A DNA stretch of 64,000 nucleotides from Streptantibioticus rubrisoli. Lineage in GTDB: Bacteria; Actinomycetota; Actinomycetes; Streptomycetales; Streptomycetaceae. The notes beneath the pieces are model-generated. The model ran no database searches, was not told the origin of the DNA, and saw nothing but the letters and a program-made list of their open reading frames with translations. How positions within the stretch are numbered: position 1 is the stretch's first letter; the number at the start of each line of letters is the position of its first letter. The stretch covers positions 89,903 to 153,902 of the forward strand of contig NZ_JANFNH010000009.1 of the NCBI RefSeq assembly GCF_024436055.1, read 5' to 3'. The translations under genes and the position numbers were made by a program. Positions 9,389 to 18,236 of the stretch are shown here, in pieces.

Positions 9389-9673
9389 CTTACGCTTGAC
9401 GGTCCGCGCGCTGATCTCCTCACCCAGCGCGGCCAGTTCAGCCGCTTGGGCCCGCTCACGTTCCGCCAGCGTGCGGGCGGCAGGATCGTACTCATGCCGG
9501 GGCCGAGCGCCTGCCGGGCCGTCCGGCGGCAGGCCGGGCAGAAGTTCGACGAGATGCCGCTGCCACCGCAGTGCGCGGCCCGCCACATCCTTGGGCGGAT
9601 GCCCCAGCAGCGCGGCCGAGCCCAGCGCGGCCCGCTCACCGGCGCCGAGGGGCGGAAGCGGGTGCCTGGCCCC
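9389..9673 (-). mobile_element. Mu/TniA-like transposase N-terminal-region remnant
   Basis: A minus-strand frame reads about 95 residues including KDVAGRALRWQRHLVELLPG, HEYDPAARTLAERERAQAAE and EISARTVKR. This resembles the N-terminal/helix-turn-helix region of the large integrase-core transposases (Mu-transposase type) of actinomycetes. The frame then degenerates and no DDE core is found. Flanks 9113-9388 and 9674-10025 hold nothing else I recognise. Confidence 0.4.
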
Positions 9674-10025
9674 TGTCCGCCCTGAGGCGTACGGCCGTAC
9701 TCGCCCTGGTGTACGGCCACACTGTCTGTCCGGCGCGGTGCGGACTGGGTCGACCCCAGCCGTGCGGCGGCTCACCACTGAGCGGTGAACGGCACGGTAC
9801 GCCGGGGTCGGCGGCCGCGGACTGCTCCGTTTTCACGATCCGGTCGGTCGTCGTTGAGCCTGGCGGGATTCCGACTGCGGCGGCAGGCAGCAGGCGGGGG
9901 AGGGGCAGAGGGCAGACGCGCCAGCGCGGAATCGAATGGAAGGCTCGGACCGGTGCGAGGAGGCTCCAGGCCTGACGGGCCGCAGCACAAGGAATCCACA
10001 AAATGGCTGACTAGCGTCCCAGCAC

Positions 10026-11018
10026 ATGACACCGCTGAGGCGACTCGCCGGCCGGCCGTGGGTCTTGGCCGCCACTTTCGTCACGCTGCTGACCGGCTGC
10101 TCCGGCCGCTCGACGCCCTCCACCCCGGACGCGTCCGCTTCATGGTCGGCGCCCGGCGGATCATCGTCAGTGCTGTTCGGGGGGAACAAGAGCCTGCTGC
10201 ACCAGCCGTTGGTGGGGCCGAAGCTCGCGATCGTGCGCACTTATCACGAGCTGGCGCACGACGACTTCCCCTCTGCCGAGGACACCCAGGCCCTGAACCA
10301 GGGCGCGGCCTTGCTGACCAGCTTCGGAAAGGGCGAGTGGACCTCGATCGCCTCCGGCGCGCAGGACTCGGCAATCAGATCATTCCTGACCAAGGTCGAC
10401 CAGGCCGCTGTCGACCACCACCTCGGTGCCATCTACGTGACGTTCAACCACGAAGCCGACCTCATCAACGGGGAGAGGCCGGCCGACTTCGTCAAGGCGT
10501 GGGATCACATCCACTCTCTCGCCACCGACCTGAAGGTCAACTGGCAGGACGGCGGCAGGATCCACTGGGCGCTGATACTCACCCAAGGCGCATACGCCCC
10601 GGCGAGGGCCTCTCGCTACTGGCCCGGAGCCGGCAACGTCGATGTCGTCGGGGTGGACGGCTACAATGCCGCCGACTGCCGCAAGCACCCTTTTACCGAC
10701 ACCTACGCCGCCACCGGTAAGCCCGAGCAACCCGCACAGCTCTTCAGCCAGGCGGTGTCGTTCGCGGCCCGGCACGGCAATCTGCCAGTCTTCATCGCCG
10801 AATGGGGCAGCGTCCCATATCACACCGCGCGGACGCGCGCCGACTTCATCAAGGCCATGGCTTCCTACATCACCGCCCACCCCAGCATCCGATCCGAGAT
10901 GTACTGGGACGCCCACGGCCAGAACAACGCCTGCGACTACAACCTTGCCAACGATCCCACCGCCACCAGCGCACTCGCCGCCATGGCAGCCGACTCACGC
11001 TTCCAAGCCAAGCCGTAG
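10026..11018 (+). CDS. Secreted lipoprotein with GH26-like glycoside hydrolase domain
   Basis: 330 aa. An N-terminal lipoprotein signal (ATFVTLLTGC, lipid-modified Cys25) is followed by a Ser/Pro/Thr-rich linker to about 50, then a TIM-barrel domain. The retaining-enzyme acids fit the GH26 pattern: acid/base Glu143 in IYVTFNHEADL and nucleophile Glu259 in PVFIAEWGS. GH26 enzymes cleave beta-mannans and mixed glucans, so extracellular polysaccharide hydrolysis is likely; the glycan is not defined. It stands alone on the plus strand. No strong ribosome binding site is seen before the ATG. Confidence 0.8.
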   Translation: MTPLRRLAGRPWVLAATFVTLLTGCSGRSTPSTPDASASWSAPGGSSSVLFGGNKSLLHQPLVGPKLAIVRTYHELAHDDFPSAEDTQALNQGAALLTSFGKGEWTSIASGAQDSAIRSFLTKVDQAAVDHHLGAIYVTFNHEADLINGERPADFVKAWDHIHSLATDLKVNWQDGGRIHWALILTQGAYAPARASRYWPGAGNVDVVGVDGYNAADCRKHPFTDTYAATGKPEQPAQLFSQAVSFAARHGNLPVFIAEWGSVPYHTARTRADFIKAMASYITAHPSIRSEMYWDAHGQNNACDYNLANDPTATSALAAMAADSRFQAKP

Positions 11019-11267
11019 CCGGACGCTCTCACCGCCTGAGCTGTGCAGGAAGAGAACTCGGCACGGCGGCGAAGACCCACAGCGGCACGACTGTGAGGGC
11101 GTACTTCCGGCCGTGCCCTGGAGACACACCAGGCAGGCTTGCTCAACAACCCGGCTCCCCGGCTCTCTTCGCGGGCCCGGCGAGCCCCCATGCGGCCGCC
11201 TCGTCGGGGTAGGGGCACCAGGTGACGTGCCCGAAGGCCGGGCACCACGGTCGGGAGGAGGCACAAG

Positions 11268-12017
11268 GTGCCGCCTGTTGCACGCCTGGGTTGGCTCGGA
11301 GCGCTGACCATTGGGATAGCGCTGTTCGTCGTGGACGAGCGGGTCATGGTGGACACGGCCAACCCCAACTTCGTGCCCTCGGTGATCCTGCTGGGCGCTG
11401 CTGTGGTGCCGGTCGCCTTCGTGCTGTTCGTCGCGGAGCGGCGGCTGCCCTACGACGTGCCAGCGGGAGTGGTGTTCACCGCCGCCCTGCTCGGCGGGGT
11501 GATCGGCACCGTGACCGCGGGTCTGCTGGAGTACGACACGCTGCGCAGGCTGGGTGTGCTGCCGATGCTGGCCGTGGCGGTGATCGAAGAGGCTGCCAAG
11601 CTGGTGGTGCCGCTCGCCATCGTGGTGTTCACCCGCTACCGCAGGCCGGCCGACGGCGTGCTGGTCGGCGTCGCCTCCGGGGCTGGCTTCGCCGCGCTGG
11701 AGACCATGGGCTATGCCTTCGTCGCGCTGGTACGCAGCCACGGCAGCCTCATCACGCTGGACAACGTCCTGCTGCTGCGCGGCCTGCTCGCCCCGGCCGG
11801 CCACATGGCCTGGACGGGCGCGACCGCGGCGGCGCTGTGGATCGCCTTTCGCACGGGACGCTGGCTGCGCTTCGGCCTGGTCTTCGTCCTCGCGGTGGTG
11901 CTGCACGCGGCCTGGGACAGCATCGGCACGCTCACCGGCTATGCGCTGATCGCCACGGTCAGTCTGCTTTTCCTGGGCGCGCTCACCCACCGCACGGCCA
12001 CCGCGACCGCACAGTGA
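11268..12017 (+). CDS. PrsW family intramembrane metalloprotease
   Basis: 249 aa, strongly hydrophobic, about 7-8 membrane helices. The family motifs are present: EEAAK in VAVIEEAAKLVVPLAIV, a Glu in GFAALETMGYAFVAL, His in PAGHMAWTGAT and the HxxxD-like HAAWDS near the C-terminus. PrsW of Bacillus cleaves the anti-sigma factor RsiW; actinomycete paralogues are numerous and mostly uncharacterised. GTG start with GGAGGAGG 8 bp upstream. It is not linked to a sigma/anti-sigma pair here. Whether it serves the nearby peptide cluster is unknown. Confidence 0.88.
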   Translation: MPPVARLGWLGALTIGIALFVVDERVMVDTANPNFVPSVILLGAAVVPVAFVLFVAERRLPYDVPAGVVFTAALLGGVIGTVTAGLLEYDTLRRLGVLPMLAVAVIEEAAKLVVPLAIVVFTRYRRPADGVLVGVASGAGFAALETMGYAFVALVRSHGSLITLDNVLLLRGLLAPAGHMAWTGATAAALWIAFRTGRWLRFGLVFVLAVVLHAAWDSIGTLTGYALIATVSLLFLGALTHRTATATAQ

Positions 12018-12083
12018 CCCCGTTGGGCCACCACGGACTGCTCAATTGGGTCTCACAAACATCCTCAAGACAGCTCCTACATC

Positions 12084-12700
12084 TCATCGAGCTGCAGGAG
12101 CGCCCGAAGGCGTCACCCTCGCTGTCCGCGCTGCCGTCTGCCCGTGAGTCCTAGCCTGCACACGCGGTTTAGAGCTCCTACAGTCTCCGCTACGTCCCCA
12201 CGCGAGGCTGGCACGCTTGCGGTACTCGCCCGGGGCGTTCCATAGGCCGTCATGAATGCCCGGCTGAAGACGGCCGGGTCCGTGAACCCCCAGCGTGCGC
12301 CGATCGCTCCGATCGCAAGCCCGGTCAGTCCAGGGGCCGTCAGGTCGGCGCGGCAGCGCTCCAGCCGCCGTTCCCGGATGAAGGCACTGACGGTGTGCCT
12401 CTCCTCGCGGAACAGGTGGTGCAGGTAGCGCACCGAGATGCCATGAGCATCGGATACCAGTTGCGGCGACAGGTCGGGCTCCGACAGGTGCGCCTCGATG
12501 AACGACTTCCCCTTGTGCACGAGCAGGGCCTGCCGGTTTTCCGGTGCCAGCAGCTTCTCCCGGTCCGCCAGGCCGCAGAAGAAGCCCGTGGCGAGATGGA
12601 GTGCGGCGGCGCCGACCTGCTCGGCTTCCCAGCCGGTCCACTGCCCGCTGTCCAGGCCGCTGAGGAACCCCGCCAGTAGGGCCCCGCTGTTCGCGGCCCG
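12084..12700 (-). pseudogene. AraC-family regulator, truncated and frameshifted
   Basis: The homologous part starts around GALLAGFLSGLDSGQ and contains the full AraC DNA-binding module (SFIEAHLSEPDLSPQLVSDA; HGISVRYLHHLFREE; ARWGFTDPAVFSRAF). The N-terminal ligand domain expected for this group (about 180 residues) is replaced by unrelated low-complexity sequence upstream of 12700. Near 12231 a one-base loss turns the usual ending TPPGEYR into another frame: TPRASTAS in one frame, APGEYRKRAS in the other. Both defects argue for a decayed gene. Confidence 0.7.
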
Positions 12701-13093
12701 TTGGGCCCGCGAGGCGCAGAAGAGCGCGACCAACAACACCGGCTGTGGCCGTGATCGGGCGCTTCTCCATGGTCTTGGCGGGCTTTGCCGCGTCTCGCGG
12801 TCGTGCGGTTGCTGCGGGCGCGGAGTGGTGCGGCTGGTACTGATGCGGGGCAGTCGGCACCGCCGCAAGGCACGCGCGGCGGTGCTGCAGCATCGTGACG
12901 TGAGGAGGGAATTGTCGTTGCGCTTACGTGGGTTCGCCTTGGGCCTACCAGCGGCAGGCCCTGGGTGTCCTGGCTCCAGGGCCTGTGCTCTCCCTAGACG
13001 CGCGATGCGTTGCACCGCCGGGGATGGTCTGGCGTGAACAGTGGCCAGTCCCCGTCAGCGCACTGTGTCCACTGCGGCGAGGGAAGGAGGGGA
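12701..13093. other. Intergenic stretch, no gene recognised
   Basis: About 390 bp between the AraC remnant and the DUF11 gene. Several frames stay open, but none shows a domain or credible start. Confidence 0.4.
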
Positions 13094-13633
13094 TCAGCCG
13101 CATTCGTCCCATCGCCACGACCACGGGCGGCAACCAGACGCGGTGGGCTGGATGAGGGTGAGGTCCGTGTAACTGTGCTCCACGGGGTCGCCGCCGCCGG
13201 TCGCGGTCACGTTGTTCAGGACTGCTCTTGGCGCATGCGGGTCGATCGTGACCGGGACCGTGATGTCCGGGAAGGCGGTCATGGGGGCCACGGAGGTGGT
13301 GCTCGTGCACACGAGCAGAGTGCTGCTCGTGTTTGTACAGGTCCAGCCAGTGCCGCTGGCGCTGCCGTTCAGGGTGAGGCCGGAAGGCAGCGTGTCGGTG
13401 ACGGTGACCGGATCACCAGTGGTGGCCGCATTGCCAATGTTCGTCACCGTGATCGAGTACTGGCCGTTCCCTCCTTGTTGGAATGGCTGTGTGTGAGACT
13501 TCTGGACCGTCAGCAATGGCGCCGGAGCCGGTTGGGCCGGCGCCGCGAAAGCCGTCACCGGCAGCATGCCAGCGGCCGTGGCTGCGGCCAGCGCCGCGAC
13601 GCGACCGAGGGTCGGACAGAGTTTGCGCTTCAT
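13094..13633 (-). CDS. Secreted DUF11-domain surface protein
   Basis: 179 aa from ATG 13633; AGGAGG lies 7 bp before this ATG, which decides against the longer frame start at 13789. A signal peptide (MKRKLCPTLGRVAALAAATA, cleavage near AFAAPAQ) is followed by one DUF11 repeat: LLTVQKSHTQPFQQGGNGQY, SITVTNIGNAATTGDPVTVT and DTLPSGLTLNGSASGTGWTC. DUF11 is an Ig-like surface-protein module. There is no LPXTG signal or transmembrane tail, so it is probably released. Homologues usually have many repeats; this one has a single repeat and ends abruptly. Confidence 0.75.
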   Translation of the reverse strand: MKRKLCPTLGRVAALAAATAAGMLPVTAFAAPAQPAPAPLLTVQKSHTQPFQQGGNGQYSITVTNIGNAATTGDPVTVTDTLPSGLTLNGSASGTGWTCTNTSSTLLVCTSTTSVAPMTAFPDITVPVTIDPHAPRAVLNNVTATGGGDPVEHSYTDLTLIQPTASGCRPWSWRWDECG

Positions 13634-14111
13634 GAGCATTCCTCCTGCAGCAGTGTTGGGCGGGCCGTCACAGCCCGGACAGCGATAACGGCGCTGCTGA
13701 GTCCGCACCGCGCTAGACGTGACGGGACAACAGGCCGACACACCATGAGAAACCATCTGTTTTGTCTCACTTGGCGTCATTATCGCCAATGCGCGTGGTC
13801 ATATGCCCGAGGCATGGTGGTCTCTCACTCGAATAGCCCCTTCTGGATGTTCCTTCTCCTGGGTTCGACGGTTAAGCGGCGCTCGGGAGCCCCCTGACCC
13901 GGCTGGTGGTGAGTACTGGCACCGCCACCCGGGTCCCGCTGCCGCAGAGACGGCACTTGCCTCGTCTTGTGGTCCTGCTGTCTTCGCGGCAGTGCGGTTA
14001 GCCCTGCGGGGCAGCTGGGGATGTGCGCGACTCGCCGGAGTGGCTCGCCCCAGCGCGGACCACCACGGCTGTGGGACCCGGTGAACTCGGGTCCCACGGT
14101 GGCATGCGGTC
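13634..14111. other. Intergenic stretch, no gene recognised
   Basis: About 480 bp holding the probable promoter of the DUF11 gene (13640-13800, AT-richer) and the 3' flank of the permease pseudogene. No coding signal seen. Confidence 0.4.
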
Positions 14112-14985
14112 TCACTCCGTCTTGATCGCTTCTAGGACGACCAGCCGGGTCGCCAGCCGTGCGGGCCACACCGCCGCGAGGACGCCCACCACGGCTGCCA
14201 GAGCGAGGATGTTCGTGATCCGTGTCCACGAAAGCACCAGCACCAGAGGCCTGTTGCCCGTTTGGGCGATGGCCCAAGCGATGAACACGCCGAGCGCTAC
14301 ACCGTTGACCGCGTCGAAGAGGGAGATGACGACCGCTTCCAGTCGGATCATGCTCTTGACACGGGTACGTTCCAGGCCGATCGCCCGCAGCATGCCGATC
14401 TCGCCGCGGCGTTCGAAGACGGACAGCGCGAGGGTGTTGACCACGCCGAGTGCCGCGATGATCAGCGACATGCTCAGCAGCCCGTACAGGATGGAGAGCA
14501 CCCTGGACGAGCGTGCCGCCGAAGGTGTTGCGAATGCCTTGATGGTCCATCACCACGATGGCCGGGTTGTCGCCGAGGCTGTCGCTGATGGCCTGGTCGC
14601 TCTTGGCGTTTGGGCCGCCTGCGACCTTGACCAGGACCTGCCGGATCTCCGGTTGGGTGGACATACGGGGCCAGGAGCCTGTCGGAGATCACGACGGGGT
14701 TGAGGAACATGTTGTGGGCAAAGGTCCGATGGTCACCTCGCCCTTTGTGTCATCGCGGTAGCTCGCGTGGACCGAGTCTCCGGCCTTCCAGCCGAGCGCC
14801 CGGGCCGTGTCGTCTCCGACCAGGATCTTGCCGTCGGCCAGCGCCGTGCGCGAGCCGCTGACCACGTCAATCTTCATTGTCTGGTCCAAGCTTTTGTGTC
14901 GGCGGCCGTGACGTCGATCTTCCGGATCTTCCCGCCGACGTCGAAGGCTGACATGCGGGCAACGGGACTCCTCGGCGATCAGCAA
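14112..14985 (-). pseudogene. FtsX/MacB-type ABC transporter permease, C-terminal half, multiply frameshifted
   Basis: Four consecutive pieces in alternating frames assemble into one permease. First comes the MacB periplasmic domain (MKIDVVSGSRTALADGKIL, DDTARALGWKAGDSVHASYR), then MFLNPVVISDRLLAPYV, then IRQVLVKVAGGPNAKSDQAI, and finally the FtsX core from about 14501 with three membrane helices and the conserved LSVFERRGEIGMLRAIGLER. The N-terminal half and the ATPase partner are absent. It is clearly inactive and lies within an accessory stretch. Confidence 0.8.
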
Positions 14986-15171
14986 TCCTGGCGGACTATC
15001 CGATCAACGCGACCCGTTGTCCACGTTTCGATCTGACGCCCAACCCCCTTGCCGCCAGTGCAAAACCGGCAGCTATCCGGCCTTGGGCCAAGTCCCGACG
15101 GCTCACGGCTCCCCTTCCCGACTGAATACGGCTGCGCAACAGCGCAGTCCGAAGTCGTTCGAGCCGACCAC

Positions 15172-16173
15172 TCAACCGATCAGTGGCGGCGGCGACTTTG
15201 TGGCTTCATTGATGGCACCGCTCTGATTGAGGAGTCCGAGGCCGAGCAGCGTGCAGGTGTGCCAGACCGCTTGGCCTTCACGTTTGCTGACGACCAGGCG
15301 GGCATGCCGCAGTGCCTTGGTGTGTTCGGAGGCAGAGGACTTGCTGATGCCGAGCTCGCGTGCCACGTCCGTGGTGGTGCGCTCCCGGGTGAGCAGAGCA
15401 AGGACCGCGGCGCGGGTACTCCCAAGAAGGACGGCTACCGGATCGGCGGTGGACGGTTCGGGCAGCAGCGTCAGGGGAGTGATGGCCGGATAGACGAACA
15501 CCGCAGGACCTCGCGGATAAACGCCGACCAAGGGCCGGCCGGTCCAGAACACAGAAGGCAGCAGGGTGATGCCGCGCCCGGCCAGGTGGATCTCACGTTC
15601 CTCGGGGGAGACGATCTCCATGACGGTTCCGGCCCAGCGGATCCCGCAGGCGAGACTGGTCAGAGTCGCTTGGATCCCGTGCTGGGCAAGGATGTGGGCA
15701 CGCCACGCCTGCTCGGCGTCGAAGGCCGAAGCGATCCGGTGCCAGGCAGGGGCCAGGAGGCTGGCATGACCGGAGCGTACGGCGTCCTCAAGGAGCTGCC
15801 AGGCATCTCGGTCCTGGTGGGCGAGGCGAGTGATCCACCAGGTCTGCGGGCGACCGGCCTTGCAAAGGCGGGCCAAGTCGGCCCGGACGAAGGAGGGAGA
15901 GCTTGATCGGACCAGATCAAGGCCCTCGTCCAGCCCCTGGCTCAGAGGGTCGAGGAACAACGGCCCCTTCCCGGTCGGTGGTATGAGCTCCAACAGCGGC
16001 CGTGCGGAACGCGGGAAGATCCGCAGCGTGCGCTGCCGCCACCGGCCTAAGACAGGGTCGGTGCCCGGTCGCTGCAGCATCGCCGTGGCAAGCCCCAATT
16101 CCATCAACGGCGCCGGCTCCGTTGCAAGAGTGACCCGCAGCAGGTCCTCCAGTGTGAAGTACACGCGAAGCAC
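15172..16173 (-). CDS. ArsR-like winged-helix transcriptional regulator (DUF5937-type N-terminal domain)
   Basis: 333 aa. The long N-terminal domain (1-240), beginning RVYFTLEDLLRVTLATEPAP, is the type found in actinomycete ArsR-like regulators. The C-terminal winged helix (about 245-315) includes LLTRERTTTDVARELGISKS and SASEHTKALRHARLVVSKRE. No metal-binding cysteine pair typical of ArsR sensors is apparent, so the effector is unknown. It starts at GTG 16173. A single gene that faces away from the fulvocin-related gene. Confidence 0.85.
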   Translation of the reverse strand: MLRVYFTLEDLLRVTLATEPAPLMELGLATAMLQRPGTDPVLGRWRQRTLRIFPRSARPLLELIPPTGKGPLFLDPLSQGLDEGLDLVRSSSPSFVRADLARLCKAGRPQTWWITRLAHQDRDAWQLLEDAVRSGHASLLAPAWHRIASAFDAEQAWRAHILAQHGIQATLTSLACGIRWAGTVMEIVSPEEREIHLAGRGITLLPSVFWTGRPLVGVYPRGPAVFVYPAITPLTLLPEPSTADPVAVLLGSTRAAVLALLTRERTTTDVARELGISKSSASEHTKALRHARLVVSKREGQAVWHTCTLLGLGLLNQSGAINEATKSPPPLIG

Positions 16174-16776
16174 AGGTTCCCCCCTGGTGTAGGGATGGCA
16201 GACGGCTCTGCGAGCTGCACTGTTCGGTCAAGGCCGAACTGCTTGCCGTGATTTGGCCCAGCCAGGACCATTCTGGCTGTAGTGAGCAGGCCTTGGCGCA
16301 GACATGCCTTACCTCCGCCTTCCTCTCCTGTGTCTCACGGACGGGAGTCCGGATCGCGCAAGTGCCCAGACAGGCCCCGCGGCTCTTCCACGATGCAAGA
16401 AAGGCGGCGAATGCGCAGCATTTCCACCAGATCCAGTCTGCTGCTCATGGCGGTCTTGAGCCATGCGAGACCTGCAATACGGTGGCGTGGCAACGCTGAG
16501 GCGAGGTGTCGGTGCTGCGCCATAGCCGCACCGACACCAGTCAACTCGGGCGGCAACGCCCGGTGCGTGGCGATCCGACGGCTGGCGGGGCGTGGCAAGT
16601 GACCGATCCGGCCATTCCGGACCAGCGTCGCATTCATGCAAGTCGCCTGCGGCATAAGCGCATCACACTCCTGTGGAACAGCGGCGACTTCACCTGCCGG
16701 AAGATCCGGCCCTGTGACGGTGCGGCAAACGAAGCCCGATCGTCCGCGGGTCGCAGATCCTGTGGAAGGAGTACTC
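16174..16776. other. 600-bp region between divergent genes, no gene recognised
   Basis: Contains the promoters of the ArsR-like gene (leftward) and the fulvocin-related gene (rightward). A minus-strand frame stays open across 16335-16776 but lacks a credible start and any domain I know. Confidence 0.4.
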
Positions 16777-17745
16777 ATGGTTCGGTTGTCCAATCGGTGG
16801 GTTCTGGCGTTCGACGCCTCCTGTTGCCAGTGCAGGAAGGTGGCCGAGCGGGTCAAGCGCAGTGGCGGCGGGAGGCTCGATGTCATGCCGCTGTCCCATC
16901 CCGACGTACAGGCCTGGCGCGCGCAGGCCCTCGGCAAGGACGCTCCTCCGGCCCCAACGCTGATCCAGGTGGGCGCCGACCAAGTACGGGCCTGGACCGG
17001 ACTGGCGGTCGCACCGCGGCTCGCCGTACGGCTGGGCCCGCGCTTCACCTGGCGTCTGCTCGCCGCCCTGGGCGAACTGCGTGGACAGACAGCGGAACGC
17101 GGTGAGTCCGGCGGCAAGGGCATCGGGCGGGGACAATTCCTCCGGCTGGCTGGTGTCGGCGCTGTCGCGGCACTGCTCAGTGGGCGGGCCACCACGGCCG
17201 TGGCCCGATCCATGCCCCCCACCGCGGCCGAGCAGTGGGTCCAAGCCCACAAGGGTGTGCTTCCGCGGCGCTACACCGACTTCGCCGCGCATGACCTCGC
17301 CCACCGCAAGGCCATCTACACGGAGCTACCCGCCCCGGACCGCAGTCGTCTGTGGTTGGAGCACCTGCACCGTTATCGCGCGTCGCACCCGTCCATGAGT
17401 GCCGATCAACTGCATGTCGTCGACCAGGCAGAGCGGATGGCGCATCAGGAGTCGGCCTTCGCCGCGACCATGGATACGTCACTCCACCGCAGGCTGGAGG
17501 GTCTGCGTCTGGCGGCCATCGCGGCGTTCGGCAAGACCGAGGGACGCATGCTGCTGGCGACCTTGGGCGGCCCGGCCCCATCACCGGAGTCCGTGAACTC
17601 CAGTGACTGCGCGTGCAGTTGCATAAGCGACTGGTGCGACAACGGCGCTTGCGTCTGCTGCCTCGACTGTTCGGATTGCGACTGTCACTGTCACGGAGGA
17701 TGCGGAACCTTCTGGGAGTACCAGTGCGACGGCGGCTGCTTCTGA
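16777..17745 (+). CDS. Fulvocin C-related protein with cysteine-rich C-terminal tail
   Basis: 322 aa from ATG 16777 with GGAAGGAG 6 bp upstream. Three parts: residues 1-105, a thioredoxin/DUF393-like region with a redox-type C-C-x-C motif (Cys16, Cys17, Cys19) and VMPLSHPDVQAWRAQAL; residues 117-145, a Tat- or anchor-like segment (RGQFLRLAGVGAVAALLSG); then a helical spacer to 272 and a tail with 14 Cys in 44 residues (278-321), also rich in Asp, Gly and Ser. This layout fits the family named after the Myxococcus bacteriocin fulvocin C. A released disulfide-rich or modified tail is inferred. Its link to the RiPP cluster 490 bp downstream is uncertain. Confidence 0.7.
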   Translation: MVRLSNRWVLAFDASCCQCRKVAERVKRSGGGRLDVMPLSHPDVQAWRAQALGKDAPPAPTLIQVGADQVRAWTGLAVAPRLAVRLGPRFTWRLLAALGELRGQTAERGESGGKGIGRGQFLRLAGVGAVAALLSGRATTAVARSMPPTAAEQWVQAHKGVLPRRYTDFAAHDLAHRKAIYTELPAPDRSRLWLEHLHRYRASHPSMSADQLHVVDQAERMAHQESAFAATMDTSLHRRLEGLRLAAIAAFGKTEGRMLLATLGGPAPSPESVNSSDCACSCISDWCDNGACVCCLDCSDCDCHCHGGCGTFWEYQCDGGCF

Positions 17746-18236
17746 ATACTTCCCTGCCTCGTGGCGTGCTCCGTCGCGCCCGGGGCGGGCCTGTGCCGCA
17801 ATCCAGGGGCGGTCGGTGCACCGCGTTTGACATGTCGGTCACGAACTGGGGGCGAGGTTCGTGTGGTTGAGGGCGACGAGCACTCATGCGGTAGCCCGTT
17901 GGAGACGAGAGGTGCGTGCGCGTGGTCGGCATTGCGGATGCCGATAGATCATCCGCCCGGGGCGCGACCTCGATCACACGGCCGAGGGGACCGACGCGGT
18001 CAGTGCTCGCCTCGCCGCGCTGGAAGAAGTGCGCACCCTTGGAACCGCATTGGTATGGCGACAGCGCGGGCTCATTGCCGCGTGCGTGTAGCGATGGCAC
18101 CACCATGACGGGGGACTGACGGATGGCCAGTTCGATTCGACTGGACACGGCCCTGTGGCTGGCCGCGTCATAGGCGTCACCCCCTGCGTGGCCGGAGCGA
18201 GAGAACCAGGGAAGTCAGGGCTGATGGGGGGAGCAG
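17746..18236. other. Intergenic region upstream of the NB-ARC regulator
   Basis: About 490 bp. Frames are open on both strands, as is usual at this GC content, but none has a domain or convincing ribosome binding site. It presumably holds the promoter of the regulator at 18237. Confidence 0.4.

Noticed and set aside
16335..16776. Minus-strand open frame upstream of the fulvocin-related gene
   Set aside because: No start, no domain, and it continues as a shadow of the plus-strand gene.
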